A stretch of 64,000 nt of DNA from an uncultured Prochlorococcus sp. (GCA_902620895.1 CACNJU010000002.1:56818-120817); one strand, 5' to 3'; positions 9,154-19,382 are shown, counted from the first letter of the stretch. Numbers and translations: made by a program. The notes: generated by a model not told the origin, from the sequence alone.

Positions 9154-10347
9154 TTAATTTGTCTTTATTGCCTCAGCTTGTTTTTTAGTCCAGGATGAAA
9201 CACAAGGTATTCGCTTAAGATCACATCTATTGGAGTATTTTTTGGCAACTTCAACAACTTCTTCTAATAAGCCATTATCAAGAGTCGTTGGGTTTAAACC
9301 CAATTCTATGAAACATTTATTATCAACAATTAGATCATTTTCTACCGCTTCATTCCTTGGGTTTGGTAAATAATTAATATCAGCACCTGTTAGAGAAGCA
9401 ACTTTTTTAGCTAGTTCTCCAACTTGATGACTCTCAGTCATTTGATTAAAGATTTTGACTCTTTCTCCAGATTTTGGAGCATTTTCAAGAGCAAGTTGTA
9501 CGCATTTTACAGAGTCTTTTATATGTATAAATGCCCTTGTTTGCCCGCCTGTTCCATGTACACTTAATGGATATCCAATTGCAGCTTGCATTAGAAATCT
9601 GTTTAAAACAGTTCCATAATCTCCGTCATAGTCAAATCGGTTTGTCAATCTAGGATCTTTTAAAGTTGCTTCCGTATTTGTTCCCCAAACAATGCCTTGA
9701 TGTAAATCAGTAATCCTTACAAGATCATTTTTGTTGTAGTAAAGAAATAATAATTGATCTAAGGTTTTAGTCATATGGTAAACACTACCTGGACTTGCAG
9801 GGTGTAATATTTCTTCTTCAAATCGGCTTCCATCTGGTTGTGGAACTTCAACTTTTAGATAACCTTCTGGAATTGTTGCACCTCTATGTGATCCATATCC
9901 ATAGACTCCCATTGTTCCTAAATGAACAACATGAATATCTAAATTACTCTCTACTATTGCAGCAAGAAGGTTGTGGGTGCCATTAACATTATTATCAACT
10001 GTATATCTTTTGGTGAAACTGGATTTCATCGAGTAAGGTGCTGCTCTTTGTTCTGCAAAATGGATCACGGAATCTGGTTTTTCATCAATTAGCAAATTGA
10101 GCAATTTTTGATATTGTTTAGAGATATCCATATTAAGAAATCTCATAGGCTTACCTCCAATCTCTTCCCATGCAGAAAGTCGTTCTGTTATCGAAGCAAT
10201 TGGAGTTAAAGATTCTACCTCTAGATCAATATCAATTTTTCTACGACTTAAATTGTCGACAATAATAACATCATGATTTTGCTCTGCTAAATTCACCGCA
10301 CAAGGCCAACCGCAAAAACCATCTCCACCTAGAACAATAACTTTCAC
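9154..10347 (-). CDS. sqdB: UDP-sulfoquinovose synthase
   Basis: Short-chain dehydrogenase-fold enzyme converting UDP-glucose and sulfite to UDP-sulfoquinovose. The 397 residues include the NAD-binding loop GGDGFCGWP (about 7-15), the catalytic threonine in GTMGVYG (T145) and the YxxxK pair Y190/K194 in VYHMTKT. The sequence FAEQRAAPYSM (about 98-108) is typical of this family. Start is GTG at 10345-10347. It is transcribed together with sqdX. SQDG replaces phospholipid, so the pair fits an organism of phosphate-poor ocean water. Confidence 0.95.
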   Translation of the reverse strand: MKVIVLGGDGFCGWPCAVNLAEQNHDVIIVDNLSRRKIDIDLEVESLTPIASITERLSAWEEIGGKPMRFLNMDISKQYQKLLNLLIDEKPDSVIHFAEQRAAPYSMKSSFTKRYTVDNNVNGTHNLLAAIVESNLDIHVVHLGTMGVYGYGSHRGATIPEGYLKVEVPQPDGSRFEEEILHPASPGSVYHMTKTLDQLLFLYYNKNDLVRITDLHQGIVWGTNTEATLKDPRLTNRFDYDGDYGTVLNRFLMQAAIGYPLSVHGTGGQTRAFIHIKDSVKCVQLALENAPKSGERVKIFNQMTESHQVGELAKKVASLTGADINYLPNPRNEAVENDLIVDNKCFIELGLNPTTLDNGLLEEVVEVAKKYSNRCDLKRIPCVSSWTKKQAEAIKTN

Positions 10348-10517
10348 TCAGAACTCCAGAATTAAAAGATTCATAATATATTTATTAAATTACTACAGTG
10401 TGCTTCCACTTTGCGAAAAAACATTGTAAATAGTTTCAAATCTTCTTTCTTAATACGATAAATAAAAGCAAATAATAAATTTTTACTTTCTTTTTAAATT
10501 TTGCTAAATAAAGAGAA
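10348..10517. other. 170-bp intergenic region between thiG and sqdB
   Basis: This AT-rich interval is the upstream region of sqdB (minus strand). I see no open frame with a start and ribosome site, no hairpin with a T tract, no tRNA and no THI-type element. TATTAT-like boxes occur near 10370-10385 on the minus strand and could serve as the sqdB -10, but none is convincing. Confidence 0.4.
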
Positions 10518-11312
10518 TTAGATAGATATGTTTTTTTCCGGCGAACTTGCTACTGCAAAGTCTTGTTTTTTAATTCTTCCTGCCAGAAAAGCTTGCCTGC
10601 CAGCTTTCACACTATAATTTATCGCTTGAGCCATTAGAGGAGGATTTGCAGCTTGCGCTATTGCACTATTGATTAAAACACCATCAGCTCCAATTTCCAT
10701 AGCTTGAGAAGCTTCACTAGGCACTCCAATTCCTGCGTCAATTATTACGGGCACTTTTGCATTCTCAATAATTATCCTTATATTTGATAAATTTAACAAA
10801 CCTTGCCCGGAGCCTATGGGCGATCCCAATGGCATTACAGTTGCACAACCTATTTCTTCTAGTCTTTTTGCAAGAATAGGATCTGCATTGATATAAGGAA
10901 GTACAGCGAAACCCTTTTTTATTAAAATTTCGGCTGCTTTAAGAGTTTCTATTGGATCTGGTAGCAAATACTTTTTGTCAGGAATAACTTCTAACTTCAC
11001 AAAATTATTTTCTTCTTGACCAGATAACTTTGCAAGTTCTCTACCTAAAATTGCTATTCTGACTGCCTCATCGGAATTAACACAACCAGCTGTGTTAGGA
11101 AGCATCCAGTATTTTTCCCAGTTGATCTTTTCGAGTAAATTTTCTCCGGTCTCAACATTTTTAATTCTTCTAACAGCGACGGTTATAATTTCTGTTTCAG
11201 AATTTGACAAACTTTCCACCATATCTTGAGTAGATTTGTATTTGCCAGTACCAACCATTAATCTACTGGAAAATTGTTTTCCACCAATTAGTAAAGAAGA
11301 AGTATTTTCCAT
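10518..11312 (-). CDS. thiG: Thiazole synthase
   Basis: Forms the thiazole phosphate half of thiamine from deoxyxylulose phosphate, ThiS thiocarboxylate and dehydroglycine. The 264-residue TIM barrel has the Schiff-base lysine in FVKLEVIPD (K106) and phosphate-binding glycine loops (GSPIGSGQG near 182-190 and [11 protein letters not shown]). Length and motifs are normal for ThiG without a fused ThiS. It starts 2 bp after the stop of the TPR gene on the same strand. Unlike thiC at the end of the window, no TPP riboswitch is visible before it. Confidence 0.95.
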   Translation of the reverse strand: MENTSSLLIGGKQFSSRLMVGTGKYKSTQDMVESLSNSETEIITVAVRRIKNVETGENLLEKINWEKYWMLPNTAGCVNSDEAVRIAILGRELAKLSGQEENNFVKLEVIPDKKYLLPDPIETLKAAEILIKKGFAVLPYINADPILAKRLEEIGCATVMPLGSPIGSGQGLLNLSNIRIIIENAKVPVIIDAGIGVPSEASQAMEIGADGVLINSAIAQAANPPLMAQAINYSVKAGRQAFLAGRIKKQDFAVASSPEKNISI

Positions 11313-11314
11313 AT

Positions 11315-11872
11315 CTAGAATCCCTTGTCTTTAATACCTTTATAAGGTTTATAGTTGTTTCTTTTTTCTAACTCCTTACTTTTTTTAATTGCTGTTTTGT
11401 TTTTTGGATCTATCACCAAAACCTTTTGATAAGTTTCATATGCCAAGTCGTACTCAAGTAAACGCTGTTGTGCTGATGCGAGGTTATTTAGGGCTATAGG
11501 ATATTGTGGAAGTGATTTTATTGCAGAGTTATAATGTTTAATTGCTTTCTTAAATTCATTTTGAGCAGCATAAGAAAATCCTAAAGCGTTATTTATTATC
11601 GCTTTGGCTTCATCAGGTTCATTTTCATAATTTTCAATTGCTTTTAAAAAAGTTTTAGTAGCTTCAGAATATAATCTTTTTTTTATCTGAATAGAGCCAA
11701 ATTCATATAATTCTGAAGCTTGATTGAGAGAATCTAAACCTTTCTGCTCGAATTTTACTAAATTTAATTCTTCACTTCTTGTTTTTAGAAATTGTCTGAA
11801 TACAAAAATAGAAATTATTATTAATACAACAAAAAGAATTATTAAATAAGATTGGAATGATGATATTTCCAT
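11315..11872 (-). CDS. Membrane-anchored TPR protein
   Basis: The 185-residue protein has one N-terminal transmembrane helix (about residues 8-27) followed by three tetratricopeptide-type helical pairs ([41 protein letters not shown]) ending in a Lys-rich tail. TPR units mediate protein-protein contacts; related proteins in cyanobacteria are involved in assembly of photosynthetic or envelope complexes, but no specific role can be read here. It lies between rplT and thiG on the same strand and is 2 bp from thiG, so cotranscription is likely. Confidence 0.8.
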   Translation of the reverse strand: MEISSFQSYLIILFVVLIIISIFVFRQFLKTRSEELNLVKFEQKGLDSLNQASELYEFGSIQIKKRLYSEATKTFLKAIENYENEPDEAKAIINNALGFSYAAQNEFKKAIKHYNSAIKSLPQYPIALNNLASAQQRLLEYDLAYETYQKVLVIDPKNKTAIKKSKELEKRNNYKPYKGIKDKGF

Positions 11873-11909
11873 TATTTATATTTATTTTTCTAGATTATAT
11901 TCTTTTTTT

Positions 11910-12257
11910 CTACTTACTAACGGAAGAAACAATTTTTTCAAAGCACTTAGGATCGTTTAAGGCTAATTGTGCAAGCATTTTTCTATTTATAATAATTTCT
12001 GAATTTTTCATACCATTTATCAACTTGCTGTAGTTCGTTCCATTTATCCTGGCAGATGCGTTAATTCTAGAAATCCAAAGTCTTCTAAAATCCCTTTTTC
12101 TTCTTCTTCTATCCCTATAAGCATTACAAAGAGCTTTCATCACTCTTTGATTTGCTGTCCTGAAAAGATTTTTGTTACCGCCTCTAAAACCTTTTGCAAG
12201 ATTTAAGATTTTGTTTCTTCTTTTTCTGGCTATGTTGCCTCTTTTTACGCGTGCCAT
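11910..12257 (-). CDS. rplT: 50S ribosomal protein L20
   Basis: Primary 23S rRNA-binding assembly protein. 115 residues, with the extended basic N-terminus ([26 protein letters not shown]) and the globular C-terminal helices ([21 protein letters not shown]). It is 28 bp downstream of rpmI. In many bacteria L20 represses an infC-rpmI-rplT operon through the leader of that transcript; here infC is at 42 kb, so that layout is broken. Confidence 0.97.
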   Translation of the reverse strand: MARVKRGNIARKRRNKILNLAKGFRGGNKNLFRTANQRVMKALCNAYRDRRRRKRDFRRLWISRINASARINGTNYSKLINGMKNSEIIINRKMLAQLALNDPKCFEKIVSSVSK

Positions 12258-12285
12258 GAATATCTAATAAAAATTGGTTAAAGAT

Positions 12286-12483
12286 TTATGCGTATGGAAT
12301 CATTAATCTTACATTATCAGCATCTCTTTCATCAACTACTGCTTTAGTTGATAAATGTCTTTTTAATTTTGAGCTTTTATGATCAAGTAAATGATTATGG
12401 AAAGCTCTTCTTCTCATGAATTTACCCGTCGCAGTAGCTTTAAATCTTTTGGCAGCTGATTTACGAGTTTTTAGTTTAGACAT
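12286..12483 (-). CDS. rpmI: 50S ribosomal protein L35
   Basis: 65-residue basic ribosomal protein with the L35 pattern [21 protein letters not shown] and the [19 protein letters not shown] region. First gene of the rpmI-rplT pair. A good sigma-70-like promoter precedes it (see 12510-12538). Confidence 0.97.
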
Positions 12484-12509
12484 TTAAGTCAAATGTGTTT
12501 AATTAGGAT

Positions 12510-12538
12510 AATCTAAACCTTAATATGCATTGGTGCAA
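12510..12538 (-). promoter_or_regulatory. Sigma-70-type promoter of rpmI-rplT
   Basis: On the minus strand TTGCAC (plus positions 12533-12538) and TAGATT (12510-12515) are separated by exactly 17 bp. Predicted transcription would start about 20 bp before the rpmI ATG, leaving little room for a structured L20-binding leader. Confidence 0.5.
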
Positions 12539-12574
12539 ATTAAAGTTTTTAATTGATTAAGAAAGTTCTAACTT

Positions 12575-14113
12575 ATGAAACTTAAATTTGCCTTTTTATA
12601 CTTATTTTTAGGATGTATTTCTCTCTTTTTAATAAACATTAAATTCACTTCAACTGTCAAAGGAGAAGAATTGCAAAAGATTGAACTCAACAATGAAATT
12701 AAAAAAGGAAAATTTTTAATTGGTTTAAAGCAATATTTAGGCGGGGAGAATGACAGTTTTTCAAAAAAAAAGAATATTAATTTTATTACTGATAAAGGTT
12801 TTTTAAATCTGATATCGTCCAACGGTATTAAATATAAATCTAAAGAGATTAATATTAGTTGGGTGGATATACCTATTGAAAATCCAAAAACAATCGAAAG
12901 AATTGTTTTTGGTCCTTTTGCTAGCTATGAATCAGCAAAAAAACAAGCAGAGAAACTTAAATATAAAGGATTTAAGACCACTGTTGCCTACCCTAAAAAT
13001 TGGGAAGTATGGATTCCATTTGAAGATGATCTTCCAGAGTTTGAATTAAAAAATAAGATTTCTAGAAAAATAAAAAATTTTCAAATTACTCCTGTTCTTA
13101 GAAGTGAATATAGTCTTATAAAACTCGAGGGACCTATAAATATTTATGCTCAAGAGGACATAACAATAAATGGTGTCAATTTTGGCAAAAATTTTTATTT
13201 ATTAAAAGATTTATATGGAACTTGGACATTAGTTCAAAAAATTGAATTTGATGATTATTTGGCAGGTGTTTTGCCATATGAAATTGGACCGAATTCTCCT
13301 TTAGAAGCACTCAAAGCTCAAGCAGTTATTGCAAGAACTTGGGGAATATTTAATTCTGATAGATTTAATATGGACAAATATCATTTATGTATCACAACTC
13401 AATGTCAAGTTTATAAACCTCCTAAAATTACAAATAGAAACGTGAAAAAAGCTATAGAAGCAACTTCAAATTTAATTCTCACTTATAGAAATGAACCAAT
13501 TAATGCTTTTTACCATGGTTCTAATGGTGGCGTATCTGCTACTGCAGGCGAGTCTTGGCAAATTCAAGATTATGCTTATTTCAATTCGATCATTGATGGT
13601 TCTAAATCATTAAATAAAATTTTTAAACTTCCAATTATAAATGAATCTGATTTAAATAATTTTTTAGATTTTGATAAAGAACAGTTTTATGGGAGTAATC
13701 ATTCTCTTTTTCGATGGAATAAGAAAATTTCTAGTCTTGAAATTATAGAAAAGTTAATTAAAAACAAACTTATAAATATTAATGACGATGTTTTGGATAT
13801 AAATACTATTGAACGTGGGTCGAGTGGCAGAGTGACAAAATTGGAAATACGAACGGACAAAATTAATAAATCTATTGTTCTAGTTAAAGATGATATTCGA
13901 AGGGTATTAAATTTTATACCTAGTAATTTGTTTACTATTAATAAATTAAGTGATGATTTATGGCTTTTGAGAGGAGGAGGCTTCGGTCATGGTGTAGGTT
14001 TATCTCAGTCAGGAGCGATTGAAATGGCTAAATTAGGATTTTCTTATGAACAAATATTGAATCATTACTATCGAAAAGCAAAACTGAAAAAATTTGAGAT
14101 ATTGTCTCAATGA
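12575..14113 (+). CDS. Exported SpoIID/LytB-domain protein
   Basis: 512 residues. A hydrophobic N-terminal signal (about 5-26) directs it out of the cytosol. Residues about 106-150 (FGPFASYESAKKQAEKLKYKG) resemble a SPOR-type repeat, a peptidoglycan-glycan binding module. The SpoIID domain follows, with DDYLAGVLPYEIGP from about 225 and the terminal GGGFGHGVGLSQSG (about 467-480). SpoIID of sporulating Firmicutes is a lytic transglycosylase for denuded glycan; in this non-sporulating cyanobacterium a role in septal or general wall turnover is the likely equivalent. It diverges from rpmI and is followed 26 bp later by a glycosyltransferase. Confidence 0.88.
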   Translation: MKLKFAFLYLFLGCISLFLINIKFTSTVKGEELQKIELNNEIKKGKFLIGLKQYLGGENDSFSKKKNINFITDKGFLNLISSNGIKYKSKEINISWVDIPIENPKTIERIVFGPFASYESAKKQAEKLKYKGFKTTVAYPKNWEVWIPFEDDLPEFELKNKISRKIKNFQITPVLRSEYSLIKLEGPINIYAQEDITINGVNFGKNFYLLKDLYGTWTLVQKIEFDDYLAGVLPYEIGPNSPLEALKAQAVIARTWGIFNSDRFNMDKYHLCITTQCQVYKPPKITNRNVKKAIEATSNLILTYRNEPINAFYHGSNGGVSATAGESWQIQDYAYFNSIIDGSKSLNKIFKLPIINESDLNNFLDFDKEQFYGSNHSLFRWNKKISSLEIIEKLIKNKLININDDVLDINTIERGSSGRVTKLEIRTDKINKSIVLVKDDIRRVLNFIPSNLFTINKLSDDLWLLRGGGFGHGVGLSQSGAIEMAKLGFSYEQILNHYYRKAKLKKFEILSQ

Positions 14114-14139
14114 AAGTTAATTAATTAAAATTTACTTTT

Positions 14140-15441
14140 ATGAGTAAGGGTTTTTATAAAAATCGAAGATTGAAGTCGTTTATATTTCTTAGTGCTTGTT
14201 TTTTTATAGCTTTTATTCCTCATGCTTTCAATATCGAAAATTTCTTTTTCATTATATTGACTCTTTCTTTTGTGATTGTTTTTTACGGTTTAATAGTTAT
14301 TTCTAGAAATATCAAAAGGAACAACGTTGTAAACATTGTAAGCAGAAGAATTAGTAATAAAGAGTTACCTGTGCTTGATATTTTAGTCGCTGCTAGAGAT
14401 GAAGAGAATGTCATAGCAAGACTAGTTGAAAGATTATTTAGTTTAGATTATCCAACAAATAAATTAAATATTTACATAATCGATGATGGTAGCTCTGATA
14501 AGACGCCTTTAATTTTAGATCGATTAGCTAGACAATATGACAAGCTAAAAGTCATAAGTCGTTCTCCAAATGCAGGAGGAGGAAAGTCAGGAGCTTTGAA
14601 CTATGCCTTGAAGTTTACTCATGGTGAATGGTTATTAGTTTTGGATGCTGATGCTGAATTAAAACAAGATTCTTTGATAAGGTTATTTAGTTTTGTAGAA
14701 GAGGGTGATTGGTCTGCAGTTCAACTAAGAAAATCAGTAACAAATGTAAGTAAGAATTTTTTAACTTCTTGTCAGTCAATGGAAATGGCTATGGACGCAA
14801 TATTTCAATATGGAAGATTATCAGTTGCTGGAGTTTCTGAATTAAGGGGAAATGGCCAATTAATTAAGAAAGAAACATTATTGGAATGTGGTTCTTTTAA
14901 TGAAGATACAGTTACAGATGATCTTGATTTGAGTTTAAGATTATTATTATCAAAATCTAGAATTGGAATCTTGTGGGATCCTCCAGTTATGGAGGAAGCA
15001 GTTGAGAATTTAAATGCTTTATTAGCGCAAAGGCAAAGATGGGCAGAGGGGGGTTTGCAAAGATTCTTTGATTATGGAGATCAATTATTTACTAATAAAA
15101 TTGATTATTTGCAAAAATTTGATATAACTTACTTCTTCATCTTGCAATATGCACTACCAATAATTTCTATTTTTGATTTATTTTTCAGTATTGCTTTGTT
15201 AGATTCACCAATTTACTGGCCTATTTCATTTACAGCTTTTATGTTATCTGGAATTGCATTTTGGTACGGTTCCTCTTGTAAAAGCGAAGTACCAGTATTG
15301 CAAAAAAGCAATTTTTTGATGGTATTTGTCTCTGTATTTTATTTATCACATTGGTTTTTAGTAATCCCTTGGGTAACAATAAAGATGTCAATTTTTCCTA
15401 AAAAGATACTTTGGCGAAAAACTATTCACACTGGAGTTTAA
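14140..15441 (+). CDS. Membrane-bound family 2 glycosyltransferase
   Basis: 433 residues. Two N-terminal transmembrane helices (about 12-30 and 35-55), a cytosolic GT2 domain and two or three C-terminal helices (about 325-410). Catalytic signatures of processive GT2 enzymes are present: DILVAARDEEN (80-90), IIDDGSSD (113-120), the metal-binding DAD (169-171), TDDLDLSLRL (259-268) and QRQRW (297-301). QxxRW enzymes include cellulose and hyaluronan synthases and also glucosyl-diacylglycerol synthases; the product cannot be chosen from sequence alone. In marine cyanobacteria a monoglucosyldiacylglycerol synthase role is plausible. It converges with dnaX. Confidence 0.85.
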   Translation: MSKGFYKNRRLKSFIFLSACFFIAFIPHAFNIENFFFIILTLSFVIVFYGLIVISRNIKRNNVVNIVSRRISNKELPVLDILVAARDEENVIARLVERLFSLDYPTNKLNIYIIDDGSSDKTPLILDRLARQYDKLKVISRSPNAGGGKSGALNYALKFTHGEWLLVLDADAELKQDSLIRLFSFVEEGDWSAVQLRKSVTNVSKNFLTSCQSMEMAMDAIFQYGRLSVAGVSELRGNGQLIKKETLLECGSFNEDTVTDDLDLSLRLLLSKSRIGILWDPPVMEEAVENLNALLAQRQRWAEGGLQRFFDYGDQLFTNKIDYLQKFDITYFFILQYALPIISIFDLFFSIALLDSPIYWPISFTAFMLSGIAFWYGSSCKSEVPVLQKSNFLMVFVSVFYLSHWFLVIPWVTIKMSIFPKKILWRKTIHTGV

Positions 15442-15442
15442 T

Positions 15443-17206
15443 TTATTCATCAAGGTCTATAATTTCTCCATTAAAAAAATTTGCTAAGTTTTTTGAGCTA
15501 TCATCATAAGTCTCCTCGTTAAATATCTTTGGTGATGAATTAGTTTTTGGTTCAATTTTTTTCAATGGTCGAAAGTTATTTACTTCATTTTGGGTCATTT
15601 CTGGAGTATTTGTTGGGTTGCTTTTATTTAAATTTTTGGTTGAGAAATTTAGTATTATTTGATTTCCAAATATCTTTTTTACGGTATTTTCAATTATAAC
15701 TTTTCTGCTTTTAATCATATTTTCCCAGTTTGGAGATAATGCAATTGTTATTTTCTCTGAATCAAAACTTTCAAGTTCGGCTTGTTGTGAAAGTAACATT
15801 CTTGTTGATGGTAACTCTACTTTAGAAAGAATTAATTCCCATTTATCTTGTAAATTATTTGATCCAGTATTATTTTGGTTATTGTCAGAAATATTTTCAA
15901 TACTTTCTTTTTCAAGAACTGCGAATTTTTCTAATTTTGTGTCTTTTTTTTCGATCAATTCATCGCGAGCTATTTCTTTTTTGATACTTGGTTTTTGACT
16001 TTCATTAGAAATATTTTCTTTATTAAAAATTGCAATGTTTTTTCTACTTTCATGATTCTCCTCAGTCTTATTATTTCTACTTTCTTGCTTATTTTTAAAA
16101 CTATTCATCTCCTGATTACCTAGAAGCCCAGTTAAATGTATTTCAAACCAAAGCCTTGGATTATCACTTGATTTGATTTGATATTCAATATTTCTCAGAT
16201 TATTATGCCAATTAATTATTGTTGATTTATTTATTGTTTTTGAGATTTTATCCAATTCATCTTGAAATTCATCAGACGTATAATACAGATCTGAATATTT
16301 ATTATTTGTTGTGTGTAATAGTAGATCTCTTGTTATATTTAATAATCCGATAATTATTTGAAGAGGTTCGTTTCCTGCATCATATAGTTTGTTGCAGGTG
16401 ATAATTAATGACTCTGGATTATTCTCAACTAATGATTTAATCAGATTTGTTAATTCACTTTCAGATACTTCTCCTAGGAGGTTTTGGATATTATTAATTG
16501 TTATTCCTTCTGGTAAAAGATTCAATTGTTCAAGGAGGCTTTGTGCATCTCTCATCCCTCCATTAGATCTTTTTGCAATCATTTTTAAGGCCTGCACTTC
16601 ATACTCAATGGATTCTTTTTCGGCGATTTCTGATAAATGTTGAAAAATATCACTTGGGCTTATTCTTCTAAAATCAAACTTTTGGCATCTACTTCTTATT
16701 GTATTTAATACTCTCTCAGGATTTGTCGTCGCAAGGATAAATACAACTCTTGAGGGCGGTTCTTCAATAGTTTTTAGTAAAGCATTTGAGGCTGCCGTTG
16801 AAAGCATATGACATTCATCAATGACATATACTTTCCATCTCGCTTGAGTAGGTGCAAATCTCGCTCTTTCTATAATTTCTCTTATATTTTCTACTCCTGT
16901 ATTTGATGCTGCATCAATTTCGATAATATCTAGAGCGCTTCCATCAGTAATTTGTCTACATAAGTCACATTTACAACAAGGATTTATCGTAGGTTGGTCG
17001 AATGCCTGGCAATTTAGAGATTTTGCAAATATTCTTGCACTTGATGTTTTTCCAGTCCCTCTTGGACCATTAAAAAGATATGCAGGAGCAATTTTTTTTG
17101 TTAATAGTGCTTGTTTGAGTGTAATGGATATAAATTTTTGTCCAACCAGTTCGTCTAAGTTGTTTGGTCTATATTTTTGATGAAAAGGCTTATGTATATT
17201 TGGCAT
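15443..17206 (-). CDS. dnaX: DNA polymerase III clamp-loader subunit gamma/tau
   Basis: ATPase subunit of the clamp loader. 587 residues: AAA+ domain with Walker A GPRGTGKT (47-54), a four-Cys zinc module (C66, C77 or C78, C80, C83), DECH Walker B (130-133) and the SRC sensor (TIRSRCQKF near 170). Domain III runs to about 365. A long Asn/Lys/Glu-rich linker (about 370-450) follows, then a smaller folded tau-like region (DKWELILSKVELPSTRMLLSQ) and a disordered tail. The linker holds an A8 tract at minus-strand 15951-15944 where slippage would truncate the product to about gamma size (see findings). Its stop faces the glycosyltransferase stop 2 bp away. Confidence 0.95.
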   Translation of the reverse strand: MPNIHKPFHQKYRPNNLDELVGQKFISITLKQALLTKKIAPAYLFNGPRGTGKTSSARIFAKSLNCQAFDQPTINPCCKCDLCRQITDGSALDIIEIDAASNTGVENIREIIERARFAPTQARWKVYVIDECHMLSTAASNALLKTIEEPPSRVVFILATTNPERVLNTIRSRCQKFDFRRISPSDIFQHLSEIAEKESIEYEVQALKMIAKRSNGGMRDAQSLLEQLNLLPEGITINNIQNLLGEVSESELTNLIKSLVENNPESLIITCNKLYDAGNEPLQIIIGLLNITRDLLLHTTNNKYSDLYYTSDEFQDELDKISKTINKSTIINWHNNLRNIEYQIKSSDNPRLWFEIHLTGLLGNQEMNSFKNKQESRNNKTEENHESRKNIAIFNKENISNESQKPSIKKEIARDELIEKKDTKLEKFAVLEKESIENISDNNQNNTGSNNLQDKWELILSKVELPSTRMLLSQQAELESFDSEKITIALSPNWENMIKSRKVIIENTVKKIFGNQIILNFSTKNLNKSNPTNTPEMTQNEVNNFRPLKKIEPKTNSSPKIFNEETYDDSSKNLANFFNGEIIDLDE

Positions 17207-17263
17207 TTATTTTTCATTAATTAGAAAAATTCGGGATTCAATTAAAAAAATTAAAATCTAATT

Positions 17264-18631
17264 TTATGCAGACTCTTTAATGATTCTTTTTGATCCTGAA
17301 GGTAGTTTAACAATTTTAGATGAGAACAAATTATCTACCATTTTTTTCGTAATTGTGAATTCTTTTACATTTTCTTCAGAAGGCAAAGTGTACATTATGT
17401 CAAGCATTAGCTCTTCAATTATTGATCTTAATGCTCTTGCACCTGTTTTTCTTTTGTATGCTTCATTTGCTATCGCTTCAACAGAATCAGGCTCAAATGA
17501 TAATTCAACATTATCCATACTTAGCAAAGTTTTGAATTGCTTGACTAATGCATCTCTTGGTTGAGTCAAAATAGATTCTAAAGTTTCTTTAGTAAGACGA
17601 TCTAATACAGCACAAACTGGAATTCTTCCAATAAATTCTGGAATTAGGCCATATTTCACTAAGTCATCTAATTCTAAATTTTTCAAGGAATCTCTTGGGT
17701 CTACTATTTTTTTTGTATCAACTTTGTTTTGATCTGAATCGGTGGTAAATCCTATAGAATGTTTACCCATCCGCTTTTGAACGATATCCTCTAAACCTAT
17801 AAAAGCTCCCCCGCAAATAAATAATATTTGACTTGTATCAATTTGGATGCAGTCATGATAAGGATGTTTTCTTCCCCCTTGTGGTGGCACATTGGCAATT
17901 GTTCCTTCAAGCATTTTTAATAATGCTTGCTGTACTCCTTCACCAGATACATCTCTAGTAATTGAAGGATTCTCACTTTTTCTTGCAATTTTATCTATTT
18001 CATCGATATAAATAATTCCTTTTTGAGCTAGTTCTACATTCATTTCTGATTTCTGTAGAAGTCTTAAAAGTATGTTTTCAACATCCTCCCCAACATATCC
18101 AGCTTCTGTCAAAGTCGTTGCATCAGCTACTGCAAAAGGAACATCCAGAAATTCTGCTAAAGTTTGCGCCAATAATGTTTTTCCACTTCCAGTCGGGCCG
18201 ATGAGTAAGATGTTTGATTTTTGTAATTTAGTTGCTTGTGAATTTGTTGCATTATTATTTTTACTATCTTCTTTAACTTTCCAAGCCAATCGCTTGTAGT
18301 GATTGTATACGGCTACTGATAATATTTTTTTTGCAGATTCTTGTCCAACAACTTGATTATCTAGAAAACTTTTAATTTCTAATGGCTTAGGAATTGAGGT
18401 TAATTCTAAAGGAACAGATTTTTTAGGATTATCAGTTGGTAATTTCTTTTTTACTTGCGGAGAGTTGTTTGTGTTCGCTTGATTATCAAGTAGTTCTTCA
18501 TCGAGAATTTCATTACAAAGATCTATGCACTCATCACAGATATAAACCCCAGGACCAGCTATAAGCTTTCTTACTTGGTCTTGTGATTTACCGCAAAATG
18601 AACATTTAAGATGGGCGTCGAATTTAGCCAT
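17264..18631 (-). CDS. clpX: ATP-dependent Clp protease ATP-binding subunit ClpX
   Basis: AAA+ unfoldase that recognises and feeds substrates to ClpP. 455 residues. N-terminal zinc-binding domain with C10, C13, C32 and C35; Walker A GPTGSGKT (145-152); pore loop GYVGEDV (178-184); Walker B IIYIDEID (206-213); arginine-finger/sensor regions and the C-terminal small domain with [14 protein letters not shown]. An insertion rich in Asn and Lys lies between the zinc domain and the AAA+ core, as in other cyanobacteria. It follows clpP on the same strand, as in the canonical tig-clpP-clpX order. Confidence 0.97.
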   Translation of the reverse strand: MAKFDAHLKCSFCGKSQDQVRKLIAGPGVYICDECIDLCNEILDEELLDNQANTNNSPQVKKKLPTDNPKKSVPLELTSIPKPLEIKSFLDNQVVGQESAKKILSVAVYNHYKRLAWKVKEDSKNNNATNSQATKLQKSNILLIGPTGSGKTLLAQTLAEFLDVPFAVADATTLTEAGYVGEDVENILLRLLQKSEMNVELAQKGIIYIDEIDKIARKSENPSITRDVSGEGVQQALLKMLEGTIANVPPQGGRKHPYHDCIQIDTSQILFICGGAFIGLEDIVQKRMGKHSIGFTTDSDQNKVDTKKIVDPRDSLKNLELDDLVKYGLIPEFIGRIPVCAVLDRLTKETLESILTQPRDALVKQFKTLLSMDNVELSFEPDSVEAIANEAYKRKTGARALRSIIEELMLDIMYTLPSEENVKEFTITKKMVDNLFSSKIVKLPSGSKRIIKESA

Positions 18632-18737
18632 CGATTATAAGTTTTTAAAAGTGAAAGGTGTTAAATATTCCCTATTCACTAGGATTGCTTATAAATATCG
18701 ATTCGTCATCATATTCTTAAAAAATCAGTATTCCTTG

Positions 18738-19382
18738 TCACTTTTTGATAACTTTATCAATTAATCCATATTCGACTGCTTCTGAGGGAGATAAAAAATA
18801 ATCTCTTTCTGTATCTTCATTAATTTTTTCTAAAGGTTGACCAGTATGCTCCGCTAAAAGCGAATTTAATGTTTTCTTTAGAAAAAGTATTTCTTTAGCT
18901 TGTATTTCAATTTCTACTGCTTGACCTTGTGCACCTCCCAGAGGTTGATGAATCATAATCCTAGAATTAGGTAAAGCCAATCTTTTCCCCTTTGCTCCTC
19001 CAGAAAGTAGAAATGCCCCCATACTTGCCGCTACTCCAAAGCATATTGTCACTACATCAGGGGATATTTGTTGCATAGTATCGTATATGGCCATTCCTGC
19101 AGTTACTGAGCCTCCAGGAGAATTTATATATATTTGTATGTCTTTTTCGGGATCTTCCGCTTCAAGAAATAATAATTGTGCAACAAGTGAATCAGATACT
19201 TGATCATTAATACCAGTACCTAAAAAAATTATTCTCTCCCTCAGTAGTCTTGAATAAATATCAAAAGCTCTTTCTCCCCTACCTGATTGTTCTATAACAG
19301 TAGGAACAGCAGCAATAGTTTTATTGTTACTTTCATAAGAACTTATTGAGCTTTGGATTAAATGTTTTTTTTCTAAGTTCAC
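18738..19382 (-). CDS. clpP: ATP-dependent Clp protease proteolytic subunit
   Basis: Serine peptidase subunit forming the tetradecameric chamber. 214 residues with catalytic triad S120 ([11 protein letters not shown]), H145 (IMIHQPLGG) and D194 (TERDYF). Start is GTG at 19380-19382; the first 25 residues form an extension before the conserved [18 protein letters not shown] block, so a shorter start cannot be excluded. As it lies between tig and clpX, it is the paralog expected to pair with ClpX. Other ClpP/ClpR paralogs of cyanobacteria are not in this window. Confidence 0.95.
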   Translation of the reverse strand: MNLEKKHLIQSSISSYESNNKTIAAVPTVIEQSGRGERAFDIYSRLLRERIIFLGTGINDQVSDSLVAQLLFLEAEDPEKDIQIYINSPGGSVTAGMAIYDTMQQISPDVVTICFGVAASMGAFLLSGGAKGKRLALPNSRIMIHQPLGGAQGQAVEIEIQAKEILFLKKTLNSLLAEHTGQPLEKINEDTERDYFLSPSEAVEYGLIDKVIKK

